From NCBI GenBank assembly GCA_022821275.1, contig JAJEDY010000087.1, forward strand, positions 1-64,000: a stretch of DNA of 64,000 nucleotides, in the 5' to 3' direction. A model generated the notes under the pieces. It was not told where the DNA came from and ran no database searches. It saw nothing but the letters and a program-made list of their open reading frames with translations. Position numbers and translations under genes: made by a program. Positions 1 to 8,921 of this stretch are shown one piece after another. How positions within the stretch are numbered: the first letter of the stretch is position 1; the number at the start of each line of letters is the position of its first letter. The stretch comes from Candidatus Latescibacterota bacterium. Lineage in GTDB: Bacteria > Latescibacterota > UBA2968.

Positions 1-13
1 GCCATATAAGGGC

Positions 14-98
14 TGTCACTCCTGCGGAGGCAGGAGTCCAGTCTGGCAAGGTGGCCTATGGATTGCGGCTTTAAGCATGCCGAAATGACAATCGCAAG
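14..98. repeat. Dispersed palindromic repeat, family A (diverged copy)
   Basis: The stretch begins with a short hairpin (CTCCTGCGGAGGCAGGAG) and continues with GGATTGCGGCTTTAAGCATG and CCGAAATGACAATCGCAAG. The second part matches the ends of the longer copies at 2838-2906 and 20011-20100, which share GGAT(T/C)GCGG...AAGCATG at one end and a CGC(A/G)ATGAC-like other end. It lies downstream of the YgiT gene and does not code. It resembles the small non-coding palindromic repeats common in large environmental bacterial genomes. Confidence 0.55.
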
Positions 99-165
99 TA
101 AGATTTGATATGGATAGCTTCTTTTGCCGTGATGCACTAGAGATTGATACGTAGCTCACCTCGCA

Positions 166-393
166 TTATGCAAATGCAGCGACCGCTACGGTGCGTTTAG
201 TTGCAACTCCTTCTCGCTCGCGCTTAATGCGATCAACTTCATGCAGGGTTTGCGCTGTCAAATAGCTCTCGCCACAATGAGGACAACTCATCACAGGCAC
301 ACCCTCAATGACAAGAAGAGATGCGCCTTTCCCATAACTACGTGAAACGTAACGCTGACGCACCCCCGCTTTCCCACATATATCGCACACCAT
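166..393 (-). CDS. YgiT/MqsA-type zinc-finger protein (antitoxin-like)
   Basis: A 75-residue protein with two CxxC pairs, CDIC near the N terminus and CPHC about 30 residues later, followed by the ESYLTAQ segment typical of the YgiT-type zinc finger found in MqsA antitoxins and orphan relatives. MqsA's C-terminal HTH is absent, so only the zinc-binding half is present. The start ATG at 393 was chosen over one ten codons upstream because AAGGAG lies seven bases before it; this also removes an overlap with the DUF4258 gene. It is the last gene of a leftward three-gene unit behind DUF433 and DUF4258. DUF4258-YgiT pairs are a known toxin-antitoxin-like arrangement; the role here is inferred. Confidence 0.8.
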   Translation of the reverse strand: MVCDICGKAGVRQRYVSRSYGKGASLLVIEGVPVMSCPHCGESYLTAQTLHEVDRIKREREGVATKRTVAVAAFA

Positions 394-412
394 GGCTTGA
401 CTCCTTGTTATT

Positions 413-694
413 TTACTCAACATAAATGGTAATGATAACCAATTTTCCAGTTAAACTCAGCTTGGTCACGACGATGACGACATCCGAACCAGGTGTTCGA
501 CCTTCTACGAGATATTTCCACTCGCCTGTTCGATAGTCTTTCTGCCTCTCGACTATTTCCCCAGTGAGCAGAACGTGTTCTACGTCAAAAATGGTTAGTT
601 CGTCATCATCCATTTCCTCTTCGGCATGGATTGACATCACATATTCAAGCGTCCGAACTTTTTGTTGAATTCGTCTGAGAATCCGATCAAACAT
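413..694 (-). CDS. DUF4258 domain protein (RelE-like toxin candidate)
   Basis: A 93-residue protein with the DUF4258 pattern: an N-terminal helix with HAEEEMDDD, a central segment (DVEHVLLTGEIVERQKDY), and a C-terminal beta region containing VVIVVTKLS and LVIITIYVE. The family is distantly related to RelE/BrnT-type ribonuclease toxins and often sits beside a YgiT zinc-finger partner, as here 19 bases downstream. Six bases separate it from the upstream DUF433 gene, so the three are probably cotranscribed. Toxin activity is inferred from the family and context. Confidence 0.75.
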   Translation of the reverse strand: MFDRILRRIQQKVRTLEYVMSIHAEEEMDDDELTIFDVEHVLLTGEIVERQKDYRTGEWKYLVEGRTPGSDVVIVVTKLSLTGKLVIITIYVE

Positions 695-700
695 AGGCGA

Positions 701-913
701 TCATCTCGAAGGTATTTCTTCGACCCGCGCATAAGCCAAAGCTTGATCGATATCTTCTCGTTCAAGATAAGGATAGGATTTCAGAATTTCTTCATGTGTC
801 CGACCAGTTGCCAGAAGCCCCACGACAGTTCCAACCGTCACTCGTAGCCCCCGAATACATGCCTTACCGCCCATGACAGCGGGATTGAACGTAATCCGTG
901 TCAATTTTTCCAC
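701..913 (-). CDS. DUF433 domain protein (antitoxin-like)
   Basis: A 70-residue protein matching DUF433: ITFNPAVMGGKACIRGLRVTV, then EEILKSYPYLEREDIDQALAYA. DUF433 proteins are small winged-helix antitoxin-like proteins, often upstream of PIN-like DUF5615 toxins; here the next gene is DUF4258 instead. The start is GTG at 913 with GGGAG upstream. It is the first gene of the leftward unit and has a well-formed promoter at 973-1000, giving a leader of about 50 bases. Confidence 0.8.
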   Translation of the reverse strand: MEKLTRITFNPAVMGGKACIRGLRVTVGTVVGLLATGRTHEEILKSYPYLEREDIDQALAYARVEEIPSR

Positions 914-972
914 ACGCTATCTCCCACTATATCCACACTGTTCAGTATAAAAACGATTCCTAACTACCAAAA

Positions 973-1000
973 AATGTAGCAACAACCGCGATATTGTCAA
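973..1000 (-). promoter_or_regulatory. Sigma-70-like promoter for the DUF433-DUF4258-YgiT unit
   Basis: On the minus strand TTGACA (1000-995) is followed by a 16-base spacer and TACATT (978-973). It faces the DUF433 gene, and transcription would begin near 966. It lies back to back with the XRE promoter in the same divergent gap. Confidence 0.55.
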
Positions 1001-1033
1001 CTGCATTTCAAAATATATCAAGGCAAGTTGGAC

Positions 1034-1062
1034 TTGCTACATACGTCATTTTGACGTATAAT
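1034..1062 (+). promoter_or_regulatory. Promoter with embedded operator dyad for the XRE gene
   Basis: TTGCTA (1034-1039), a 17-base spacer and a perfect TATAAT (1057-1062) form a strong sigma-70-like promoter. The spacer and -10 box hold a perfect inverted repeat, ATACGTCA (1041-1048) and TGACGTAT (1052-1059), around TTT. A dyad overlapping -10 is the usual place for a repressor, so autoregulation by the XRE protein is likely. Confidence 0.65.
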
Positions 1063-1087
1063 CTGGAAGTTGAGGAGATCAATAAAC

Positions 1088-1390
1088 ATGACTACTAAAG
1101 CACAATATGGAACTTCTGAACTGGAGAGAGACTTTGGATGTCTCACATTCGGGAATGCCCTATCCAGCTATCGAACAGGAGAAGAAAAAAACCAAAGAGC
1201 GTTTGCTGATTTTCTGGGGATTTCTCCTCAAAGCCTTTGTGATATAGAAAAAGAAAGAAGAATCCCAAGCCCCAGCAGGGCAGCCAAAATTGCCAGACAA
1301 CTCGGCGAGCCAGAGAGCTTCTGGGTTCAGCTTGCACTACAGGACATGCTACGAAAAGAAAACTTGAACCTCGTCGTCTCTGTCGATTGA
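1088..1390 (+). CDS. XRE-family HTH regulator (HigA-like)
   Basis: A 100-residue protein with a central helix-turn-helix: QRAFADFLGISPQSLCDIEKERRIPSPSRAAKIARQLGEP, closest to XRE regulators and HigA-type antitoxins. ATG at 1088 was chosen over an in-frame TTG at 1070 because GAGGAG at 1072-1077 is well placed for it. No toxin gene is adjacent on the same strand; the facing DUF433/DUF4258/YgiT unit is the only nearby partner. It probably binds the ATACGTCA/TGACGTAT dyad in its own promoter. Confidence 0.8.
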   Translation: MTTKAQYGTSELERDFGCLTFGNALSSYRTGEEKNQRAFADFLGISPQSLCDIEKERRIPSPSRAAKIARQLGEPESFWVQLALQDMLRKENLNLVVSVD

Positions 1391-1408
1391 AATCAGCCCA
1401 CCTGACCC

Positions 1409-1711
1409 CTATTCTTTCAGTTCCACAATAATATTCCGCCAGGGTCCATTACCCACATTGATGGCCTCGTGAACATCTTCGCCATCGACATCTCGCCACT
1501 GCACCTGCCCATCCTCCATATCGCGGGCCTCGCGTTTGACGCCATCTGACGAGACGCCCTGTAGTTTCCCGCCGCCGATAACCACGTACAAATAGTCATT
1601 CTCGTGCCGATGCATCCCCGTACTCTCGCCCGGGGCAAGCGCGAGATCCCAAACGCGCACGCGATCATTTTCAAAGAGCAACCTGGTCCCAATATCTTCA
1701 GATATATTCAT
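1409..1711 (-). CDS. Small cupin-domain protein
   Basis: A 100-residue single-domain cupin. The motif around GESTGMHRHENDYLYVVIGGG supplies the first metal-binding His pair and Glu-like position (HRHENDY), and the second half holds the DVHEAINVGNGPWRNIIVEL strand pattern. Such small cupins are often metal-dependent isomerases, dioxygenases or sugar-binding proteins; the substrate cannot be read. It lies 26 bases downstream of the methyltransferase gene on the same strand and could share its transcript. Confidence 0.7.
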   Translation of the reverse strand: MNISEDIGTRLLFENDRVRVWDLALAPGESTGMHRHENDYLYVVIGGGKLQGVSSDGVKREARDMEDGQVQWRDVDGEDVHEAINVGNGPWRNIIVELKE

Positions 1712-1737
1712 AGCTTTGATCTCCTGTAAAAAAAATG

Positions 1738-2805
1738 TTAGACCGCAAATTTCTGCGCGACAAAAATATCGGCGCGCCGGCCCAGCACCGCGATATCCTT
1801 GATATGTTCAATCAGCGTCAAATTGGTCCGCGCCAGCGCACGCTTAATCGCATTCCACTCGCTCGAAAGAATCACGACAATGCCATTGGGGCGCAAAACC
1901 CGGTCAATCTCCGCAAAAGCAGACTCATAGAGTGCGCGAAGTTCAAAAACAGACCCCACCTGACGGCCCCAGGGCGGATTGGTCGCAACCTTGTCAACGG
2001 ACTGATCGGGCAGAGGCAATTGGCGCGCATCCCAGTGAAAAACATCGCGCGGTTTGTGGCGACTGCCAAAATTTTCCAGCGTATCCGCAACAGCTTGCTC
2101 GTCGATATCCCCACCTTGAACCAGAGCATAGCGACCCGCAAGCGCGCGCTCAATCATAACCGTACCCGCACCGCACATCGGATCCAGAAAAACATCGCCG
2201 TCTTCCGGACGGGTAAGCTGAACGAGTGCCCGCGCAATCGTGGGACGCAGCGACGCCGGACGATTAGCCGTCTTATACGTGCGATGGCGCATCGTGCGAT
2301 CCGTAAGGCGCAACCCCAGACGCACCTGCCTGCCGGTCTGTTGCAACCACAGCTCCAGATTGGCATCATCGGGCACAAGACGCCATTTGGGAAACCGGCG
2401 ATGTACAGCCCGTTCAACCGCCGCCTGCATCTGGTTGCGACGGTAAAATTGCCAGCCCTGCATAGATGCCTGAACAATAACGCGATAGCTCGTCCGCCCT
2501 CTGGGCAACCCATTGAATTGCCTGTGAATACTGAGTGCCGGAATCAGATCGGGTATCTCACCTATGGCATTGAGATCCTCGCGTTCCCCGCTCAGCGGCA
2601 CATCCGCAAGATGTAAAAAAACATCCTCCACAGTGCCCAGTTGGCGCAACGCGAGCGGATTGCCCCGCCAGTTGAACTGCACCAGATCGTAATCTCGCAC
2701 GCGGTCTGTACGCACACTGGAAAGGCGATCCCCAAAACAAAACCGCAACTCCCGCACCGCAATCTGCCCAATGCCCCTGAATGACGTAGTATATAAAGTC
2801 GTCAC
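1738..2805 (-). CDS. THUMP-domain class I methyltransferase (RlmL/Trm14-like)
   Basis: A protein of about 355 residues with an N-terminal THUMP-type RNA-binding region (TTSFRGIGQIAVREL) and a C-terminal Rossmann methyltransferase. The SAM-binding motif is FLDPMCGAGTVMIERALAG and the catalytic motif is TNPPWG, as in N2-guanine methyltransferases of the RlmL/TrmN/Trm14 group that modify rRNA or tRNA. GTG at 2805 was chosen: a longer frame to 2886 exists, but its first 27 codons read through the family A repeat and do not look like protein. AAGAAAG lies just upstream of the GTG. The exact RNA target cannot be told. Confidence 0.8.
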   Translation of the reverse strand: MTTLYTTSFRGIGQIAVRELRFCFGDRLSSVRTDRVRDYDLVQFNWRGNPLALRQLGTVEDVFLHLADVPLSGEREDLNAIGEIPDLIPALSIHRQFNGLPRGRTSYRVIVQASMQGWQFYRRNQMQAAVERAVHRRFPKWRLVPDDANLELWLQQTGRQVRLGLRLTDRTMRHRTYKTANRPASLRPTIARALVQLTRPEDGDVFLDPMCGAGTVMIERALAGRYALVQGGDIDEQAVADTLENFGSRHKPRDVFHWDARQLPLPDQSVDKVATNPPWGRQVGSVFELRALYESAFAEIDRVLRPNGIVVILSSEWNAIKRALARTNLTLIEHIKDIAVLGRRADIFVAQKFAV

Positions 2806-2837
2806 AATATCTTTCTTATAAATGACAAACAAAACCT

Positions 2838-2906
2838 CTGGATCGCGGCTCAAGCATGTCCTTGCATGATTTAAGCAGGGAACCATGCCGCGATGACGAG
2901 CGCAAG
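2838..2906. repeat. Dispersed palindromic repeat, family A
   Basis: This copy runs from CTGGATCGCGGCTCAAGCAT to CATGCCGCGATGACGAGCG and has GGATCGCGGC...GCCGCGATGAC ends. The central TGCATGATTTAAGCAGGGAA is shared with the copy at 20011-20100. It lies between bioD and the methyltransferase gene and extends the latter's open frame spuriously. Confidence 0.75.
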
Positions 2907-2913
2907 CACGACT

Positions 2914-2950
2914 CTGTGTTCATCCGTGTTTATCTGTGGTTGCTTTTCTG
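2914..2950 (+). repeat. Dispersed repeat, family B (TTCATCCGTGTTTATCTGTGG type)
   Basis: TGTTCATCCGTGTTTATCTG followed by TGGTTGCTTTT. The same sequence with few changes is at 32415-32451, inside the ATP synthase operon, and a diverged copy is at 20596-20630. It directly follows the family A copy and ends just short of the bioD stop codon. Similar sequences recur in intergenic regions of many environmental bacteria. Confidence 0.75.
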
Positions 2951-2953
2951 TTT

Positions 2954-4997
<2,044 letters not shown>

Positions 4998-5007
<10 letters not shown>

Positions 5008-5030
5008 CGCTCATCGTCCATCGCTCATCG
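4998..5030. repeat. 14-bp tandem duplication at a gene junction
   Basis: CATCGTCCATCGCT is present twice head to tail (4998-5011, 5012-5025), followed by a partial third unit. It spans the stop codon of the membrane-protein gene and the start of bioA. Because 14 is not a multiple of three, a change in copy number would alter the upstream protein's last residues and the spacing to bioA. Confidence 0.8.
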
Positions 5031-5997
5031 CCGCGCCAACCTCCCGCGCAACCCGGGGACGACGCAGCTTCCAGATCATGCCATCGTAAATAAAATGCAT
5101 AAACGACGTCCCATACGTAAAAACCAGAAAAACCGGAAGAAAAAGAAACTTGAGGCCGTATAACAAGATGCTGACCACCACAATAAAACCCGCAGTATAA
5201 GGAATAATATGCTTTCCCGCGCGCGTCAACACAGGCGACGCAAACGCATCGAGCCTCGCCTTATTGTGAACCGTAAGCGCGACAAGCGCGATATATTCCG
5301 CGGCATGGCTAAAACTGGTCGCAATAAAAAGCGCGTCCGACGACAAAATGGGCACAACGCCATACATGAACGCGACAGAACCAAAAAAAAGCAATTTGGG
5401 CCAGTTGATCTGCGCGCCCCGAAACTCGTAAATAAGCCAGGCAATAGTAACAGCAATAGCCGCGACATATATTCCTTGCGCCCCCACCTGGGGAAGCGGC
5501 GTCCCGATAAGTGTATGCAAATAATGCATAACGCGACCTTCGACATCGGCCTGAAAAGCAAACAGATACCCAAAACCCGCAATGCCCCAGAGATATGAAA
5601 CCGACGCATCGAGCTGTTTGTGTCCCCATTGTCCCTTGCCGGAATAAATCCGCAAAATGCCGTACTTCTGACGGACAAAATGGAAATAATTAAAAAGATA
5701 CCAGAACGCGAACATCTCGGGCTCTTCAACGCGAAAATAATAACACAGCGCGACAAACCCCAGACACAGCACCGGAGTAATGAGGTAGATCAGCCGCCGA
5801 CGTTCAAATTCAATGCGATCGAGATAAACGAGGGGAAAAGTGAAATACCGGTGGGCAACAAATGACGTGACCGCAATGAGACGGAATGTCTCACTGAGGT
5901 CAGGGAGCAGATAAGGAACGGCAAAAAAGACCAGCCATCCGAGCGAAATACAGCACAAATCGACAGATGGGGAAATAATCCAGTGAGATTTTTTCAT
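5011..5997 (-). CDS. Polytopic membrane protein of unknown function
   Basis: A 328-residue protein with about eight hydrophobic segments, starting MKKSHWIISPSVDLCCISLGW. A polar, conserved-looking motif, NYFHFVRQKYGILRIYSGKG, lies after the third or fourth segment, and another His pair is in TSFSHAAEYIALV. His residues at membrane borders could bind a metal or cofactor, but I do not recognise the family. It lies between a formamidase-like gene (six bases upstream) and bioA (three bases downstream) in a tight leftward operon, so expression with biotin genes is likely, though a biotin-related role is only a guess. No strong ribosome-binding site is seen at ATG 5997. Confidence 0.7.
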   Translation of the reverse strand: MKKSHWIISPSVDLCCISLGWLVFFAVPYLLPDLSETFRLIAVTSFVAHRYFTFPLVYLDRIEFERRRLIYLITPVLCLGFVALCYYFRVEEPEMFAFWYLFNYFHFVRQKYGILRIYSGKGQWGHKQLDASVSYLWGIAGFGYLFAFQADVEGRVMHYLHTLIGTPLPQVGAQGIYVAAIAVTIAWLIYEFRGAQINWPKLLFFGSVAFMYGVVPILSSDALFIATSFSHAAEYIALVALTVHNKARLDAFASPVLTRAGKHIIPYTAGFIVVVSILLYGLKFLFLPVFLVFTYGTSFMHFIYDGMIWKLRRPRVAREVGAAMSDGR

Positions 5998-6003
5998 CGC
6001 ACA

Positions 6004-6978
6004 CTACGCGCGGGACGCGCCCAGGGTTTCGAGGACTTGCTTGGGAATTTTACAAACAAAAGTATATGCGGGATCGTACATATTGCCCATATCGTATTCA
6101 ACCGCCTCACCCAGCAACACATGAACGGTGCGCTCATCCAATCCAAAATCCGACACGAGCCAGCGGATCATTTCAGTGGTCGCGTGCTCCACGCACTGAT
6201 CGAGCGGACGGGCATTGCCCACCGTAAAAATATGCGTATCGTTTTCACCCCGCGGCCAATTGATCGTCTTGCCCTTGTGCACATGAACCGTAAAACGGAC
6301 ATCAAAAGAAATTTCAACACCCGTACCCACAATCTCACCATCGCCCTGAAGCGCGTGTCCATCGCCAATGTGAAAAAGCGCGCCCTCGACAAAAACCGGC
6401 AAATAAACCGTCGTGCCCTCGTTGAAGCGCTTGTAATCCATATTCCCACCGTGCGTGGATGACGTCGCGGTCGAAATCGCCTGCCCCCGCGGCGGCGCAA
6501 CCCCAAAACATCCGGGATGCGGATTGAGTGGCAAAATTAGATCGCCCAATGGACGGGTAGCGGGACTGCCATAACCGGGCGTGGTATGATCGCGGTCGCG
6601 AGAAACCTCTACCGGGCGTGCCGTGCGGTTCTCAAAATCAATCCCCCATAACACCCGCGAAATATCATCCTCAAACCTGGGCACATAACCCGGATCGAGC
6701 ACATTGGGCGCAACGCGCGCAGACGTATAGCCATGCGAGCGATTGGGCATCAAATAATCAAACACAACCGAAATCGAATCCCCCGGCTCTGTACCCGAAA
6801 TATAAAAAGGACCCGTCTGGGGATTGCCGCCCTCCGTCACCTGCTCACCCGTCATATCCCTGCCACCTGCACAAACCGTCGTCGTCGAAAGCGTATCGCC
6901 ACTGGCAATAGTGAGAACCGGATCGTGGGATCCGATAGTCGTGTGGTAATGCGTGGGGGTAAAATTGTGATGTGCCAT
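6004..6978 (-). CDS. Acetamidase/formamidase family protein
   Basis: A 324-residue protein of the FmdA/AmdA family, zinc-dependent hydrolases that release ammonia from short amides. Features are the N-terminal HDPVLTIASGDTL, the substrate/metal region HPGCFGVAPPRGQAIST followed by HGGNMDYKRFNEGTTVYLPV, and GALFHIGDGHALQGDGEIVGTG, all typical of the family. Length is normal. AGGAG lies nine bases before ATG 6978. It is the second gene of a leftward series after the propeller gene. The natural amide is unknown. Confidence 0.9.
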   Translation of the reverse strand: MAHHNFTPTHYHTTIGSHDPVLTIASGDTLSTTTVCAGGRDMTGEQVTEGGNPQTGPFYISGTEPGDSISVVFDYLMPNRSHGYTSARVAPNVLDPGYVPRFEDDISRVLWGIDFENRTARPVEVSRDRDHTTPGYGSPATRPLGDLILPLNPHPGCFGVAPPRGQAISTATSSTHGGNMDYKRFNEGTTVYLPVFVEGALFHIGDGHALQGDGEIVGTGVEISFDVRFTVHVHKGKTINWPRGENDTHIFTVGNARPLDQCVEHATTEMIRWLVSDFGLDERTVHVLLGEAVEYDMGNMYDPAYTFVCKIPKQVLETLGASRA

Positions 6979-6999
6979 AGATACTCCTGAAAGATAATG

Positions 7000-7911
7000 T
7001 CATGCAATCATCCGTATTTTCTCCGGTGCCTCCCAAACATGCACCCATGACCTACCCCGATCCTCACTCGTATAAAGCGTCCGCCCCACAGCAGCCCATG
7101 CACACCCATCCTTTGAAAACGCAATGTGAAAGGTATCGATATTGTGCGGAACTGTTCCTGGAAAACCCGCTGTAACGTGTTCCCATGTACCACCCGCATC
7201 ATCCGATCTGTAAAGCTGCCCTGAAGCCTCTCCGTGTGGCCCCTTGCTCACCGTAGCCAACACGCAATCCGGATCATCGGGATGCACGGCAATCGCGCGA
7301 CCGTAATAATAGGGAAAACCCTCAGACCGGTGGGACCACGACCTCCCGCGGTCATCGCTCACAAATACCGCACGCGCCGTATTTGCATACACGCGGTCAT
7401 CGTCACGGGGCGAAGTCGCCACCTGATGTACGTCATCGTGCAAATCCGGCGTCACAGGCTCCCAGGTCTCACCGCAATCTGCCGAACGCATAACACTACC
7501 CACGTGAATATCGGCATAAACCCAGCCATCTGTTGTCCTGGCAAAACTGCGCACATCGGGCGGACCACCCCAGGGCGTGTACCACTTATCGCGCACCGAA
7601 AGCTGGTCAAAAGACTCGACGCGATGCGTCTTCCCATCGTCATAACAATAAATATGGGACTCGCCCGTACCGATAAGCAAACGCAGAGGCTCTTCGTCAA
7701 CAATGATCAAGCATTCGATATCCTGCTCAATACCCGTGGCAATTGTCTGGGACCCTGTTTCGGTACATACAAACAAATCGCCATTCTTGAGAGCAACAAC
7801 GCGATAAACCTCGCCTTTGGCAAGCGCGGCAACATCGCCTTCCAGAATCTGCACAGGAGCGTCCTGCTCCTCAAAACCCGTATGCACTGTTCGCGATGTA
7901 GCAATCAACAT
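7000..7911 (-). CDS. Asp-box (BNR/sialidase-type) beta-propeller protein
   Basis: A 303-residue soluble protein without a clear signal peptide. At least four Asp-box repeats of the SxDxGxxW type occur in its second half: SADCGETW, SDDRGRSW, SDDAGGTW and SEDRGRSW. These mark a BNR/Ycf48-like propeller fold. Such proteins in environmental bacteria are annotated as glycosyl hydrolase-like or photosystem II assembly factor-like; no catalytic residues can be pinpointed. GGAGG lies six bases before ATG 7911. It leads the formamidase-bioA-bioD run and diverges from the PhyH gene at 8070. Confidence 0.8.
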   Translation of the reverse strand: MLIATSRTVHTGFEEQDAPVQILEGDVAALAKGEVYRVVALKNGDLFVCTETGSQTIATGIEQDIECLIIVDEEPLRLLIGTGESHIYCYDDGKTHRVESFDQLSVRDKWYTPWGGPPDVRSFARTTDGWVYADIHVGSVMRSADCGETWEPVTPDLHDDVHQVATSPRDDDRVYANTARAVFVSDDRGRSWSHRSEGFPYYYGRAIAVHPDDPDCVLATVSKGPHGEASGQLYRSDDAGGTWEHVTAGFPGTVPHNIDTFHIAFSKDGCAWAAVGRTLYTSEDRGRSWVHVWEAPEKIRMIA

Positions 7912-8002
7912 AACGCACCTCCATGTTTAAGTTTAAAAACAATTTAACGGATCGCCCGACCACTGTAAACCCCAAAATCCATAGCCTGACAATTCTAAAA
8001 AC

Positions 8003-8032
8003 TTGACAAACTCAGAAATGTCGGATTATTTG
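8003..8032 (+). promoter_or_regulatory. Possible promoter for the PhyH-permease-PhyH unit
   Basis: TTGACA at 8003-8008 is followed after 18 bases by TATTTG (8027-8032), in the gap between divergent genes and 38 bases before the start at 8070. The -35 box is consensus and the -10 weak. Confidence 0.4.
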
Positions 8033-8069
8033 TATTGTCTTTCCATTCTACATAAAGGAGATCAATACC

Positions 8070-8921
8070 ATGAATAATTGGAAACCCACCGACGAACAAA
8101 AACACCAATGGGAAGAAACGGGATTCTTTGTCGAGCGCAACGTCTTACCAGAAGGCATTGCTTTTGACATGCGCGGCGTCATAAAAAACGAATTGCTCAA
8201 ACCCGAGCCAAGTGGCAACCCCAATGCAGACCCCATGGACCCCATGGGCGACACCCCTGAAGCGCGCGCCCTGAGATTTCGAAAACTCGGCAATTTCTGC
8301 GTCGAATCCCCCCTCATCTGGCATACATTTCACACCGGACGAGAAATGCTCGCCATGGCCCGATATTTCCTGGGCAACGACATCATCGTCAAATTCAACA
8401 GCGTATTTGTAAAACCCGCCAAAACGGGCAGCGCAACACCCTGGCACCAGGACAACGGCCTCTGGCGCGACGGAGAAACCGAACCCTTTAATGCGTGGAT
8501 GGCACTTGACCCGGCAACCCGCGAAAATGGGTGTATGCAATTTGTTCCGGGCAGTCACAAAGGTGAGATAGTACAACATGTCATGTACGAAGACAGCATT
8601 CACGGTGAACTGCCCCGCGACCTCGTAAAAACGCGCATAGAACAATGCGGCACAGAACACATCGAACTCAACCCGGGCGACGTGGTCTGCTGGCACAGCA
8701 GCCTGTGGCATTACAGCCCGCCAAACCCCAGTCCAAACAGCCGCATAGCCATTGCGGGCGTATGGACAAACCCCAAAATCAACGCCGGACGCATGCGTCC
8801 CCTACACCGCTGGGGCATGAAAAACGGTGAAATATGCACCGCATTTCCCCCCGAATTCGTCCAGAACGAAAACGGCAAGCCCCACCACCCAGGAGACTTT
8901 CCCAAAGCAATAAAACCATGA
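8070..8921 (+). CDS. Phytanoyl-CoA dioxygenase (PhyH) family protein
   Basis: A 283-residue Fe(II)/2-oxoglutarate-dependent oxygenase. The metal triad is visible: His126 and Asp128 in WHQDNG and distal His214, with 2-oxoglutarate-binding Arg225 ten residues beyond it (SPNSRIAI). FVPGSHKGE is the usual sheet motif before the distal half. The family hydroxylates diverse small molecules, so the substrate is open. AAGGAG precedes the start. The stop overlaps the permease gene as ATGA, implying coupled translation, and another PhyH gene follows: a substrate taken up by the permease may be hydroxylated by one or both enzymes. Confidence 0.9.
   Translation: MNNWKPTDEQKHQWEETGFFVERNVLPEGIAFDMRGVIKNELLKPEPSGNPNADPMDPMGDTPEARALRFRKLGNFCVESPLIWHTFHTGREMLAMARYFLGNDIIVKFNSVFVKPAKTGSATPWHQDNGLWRDGETEPFNAWMALDPATRENGCMQFVPGSHKGEIVQHVMYEDSIHGELPRDLVKTRIEQCGTEHIELNPGDVVCWHSSLWHYSPPNPSPNSRIAIAGVWTNPKINAGRMRPLHRWGMKNGEICTAFPPEFVQNENGKPHHPGDFPKAIKP

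Noticed and set aside
2806-2886. Longer N terminus for the THUMP methyltransferase
   Set aside because: The added 27 codons read through a family A repeat and have no ribosome-binding site.
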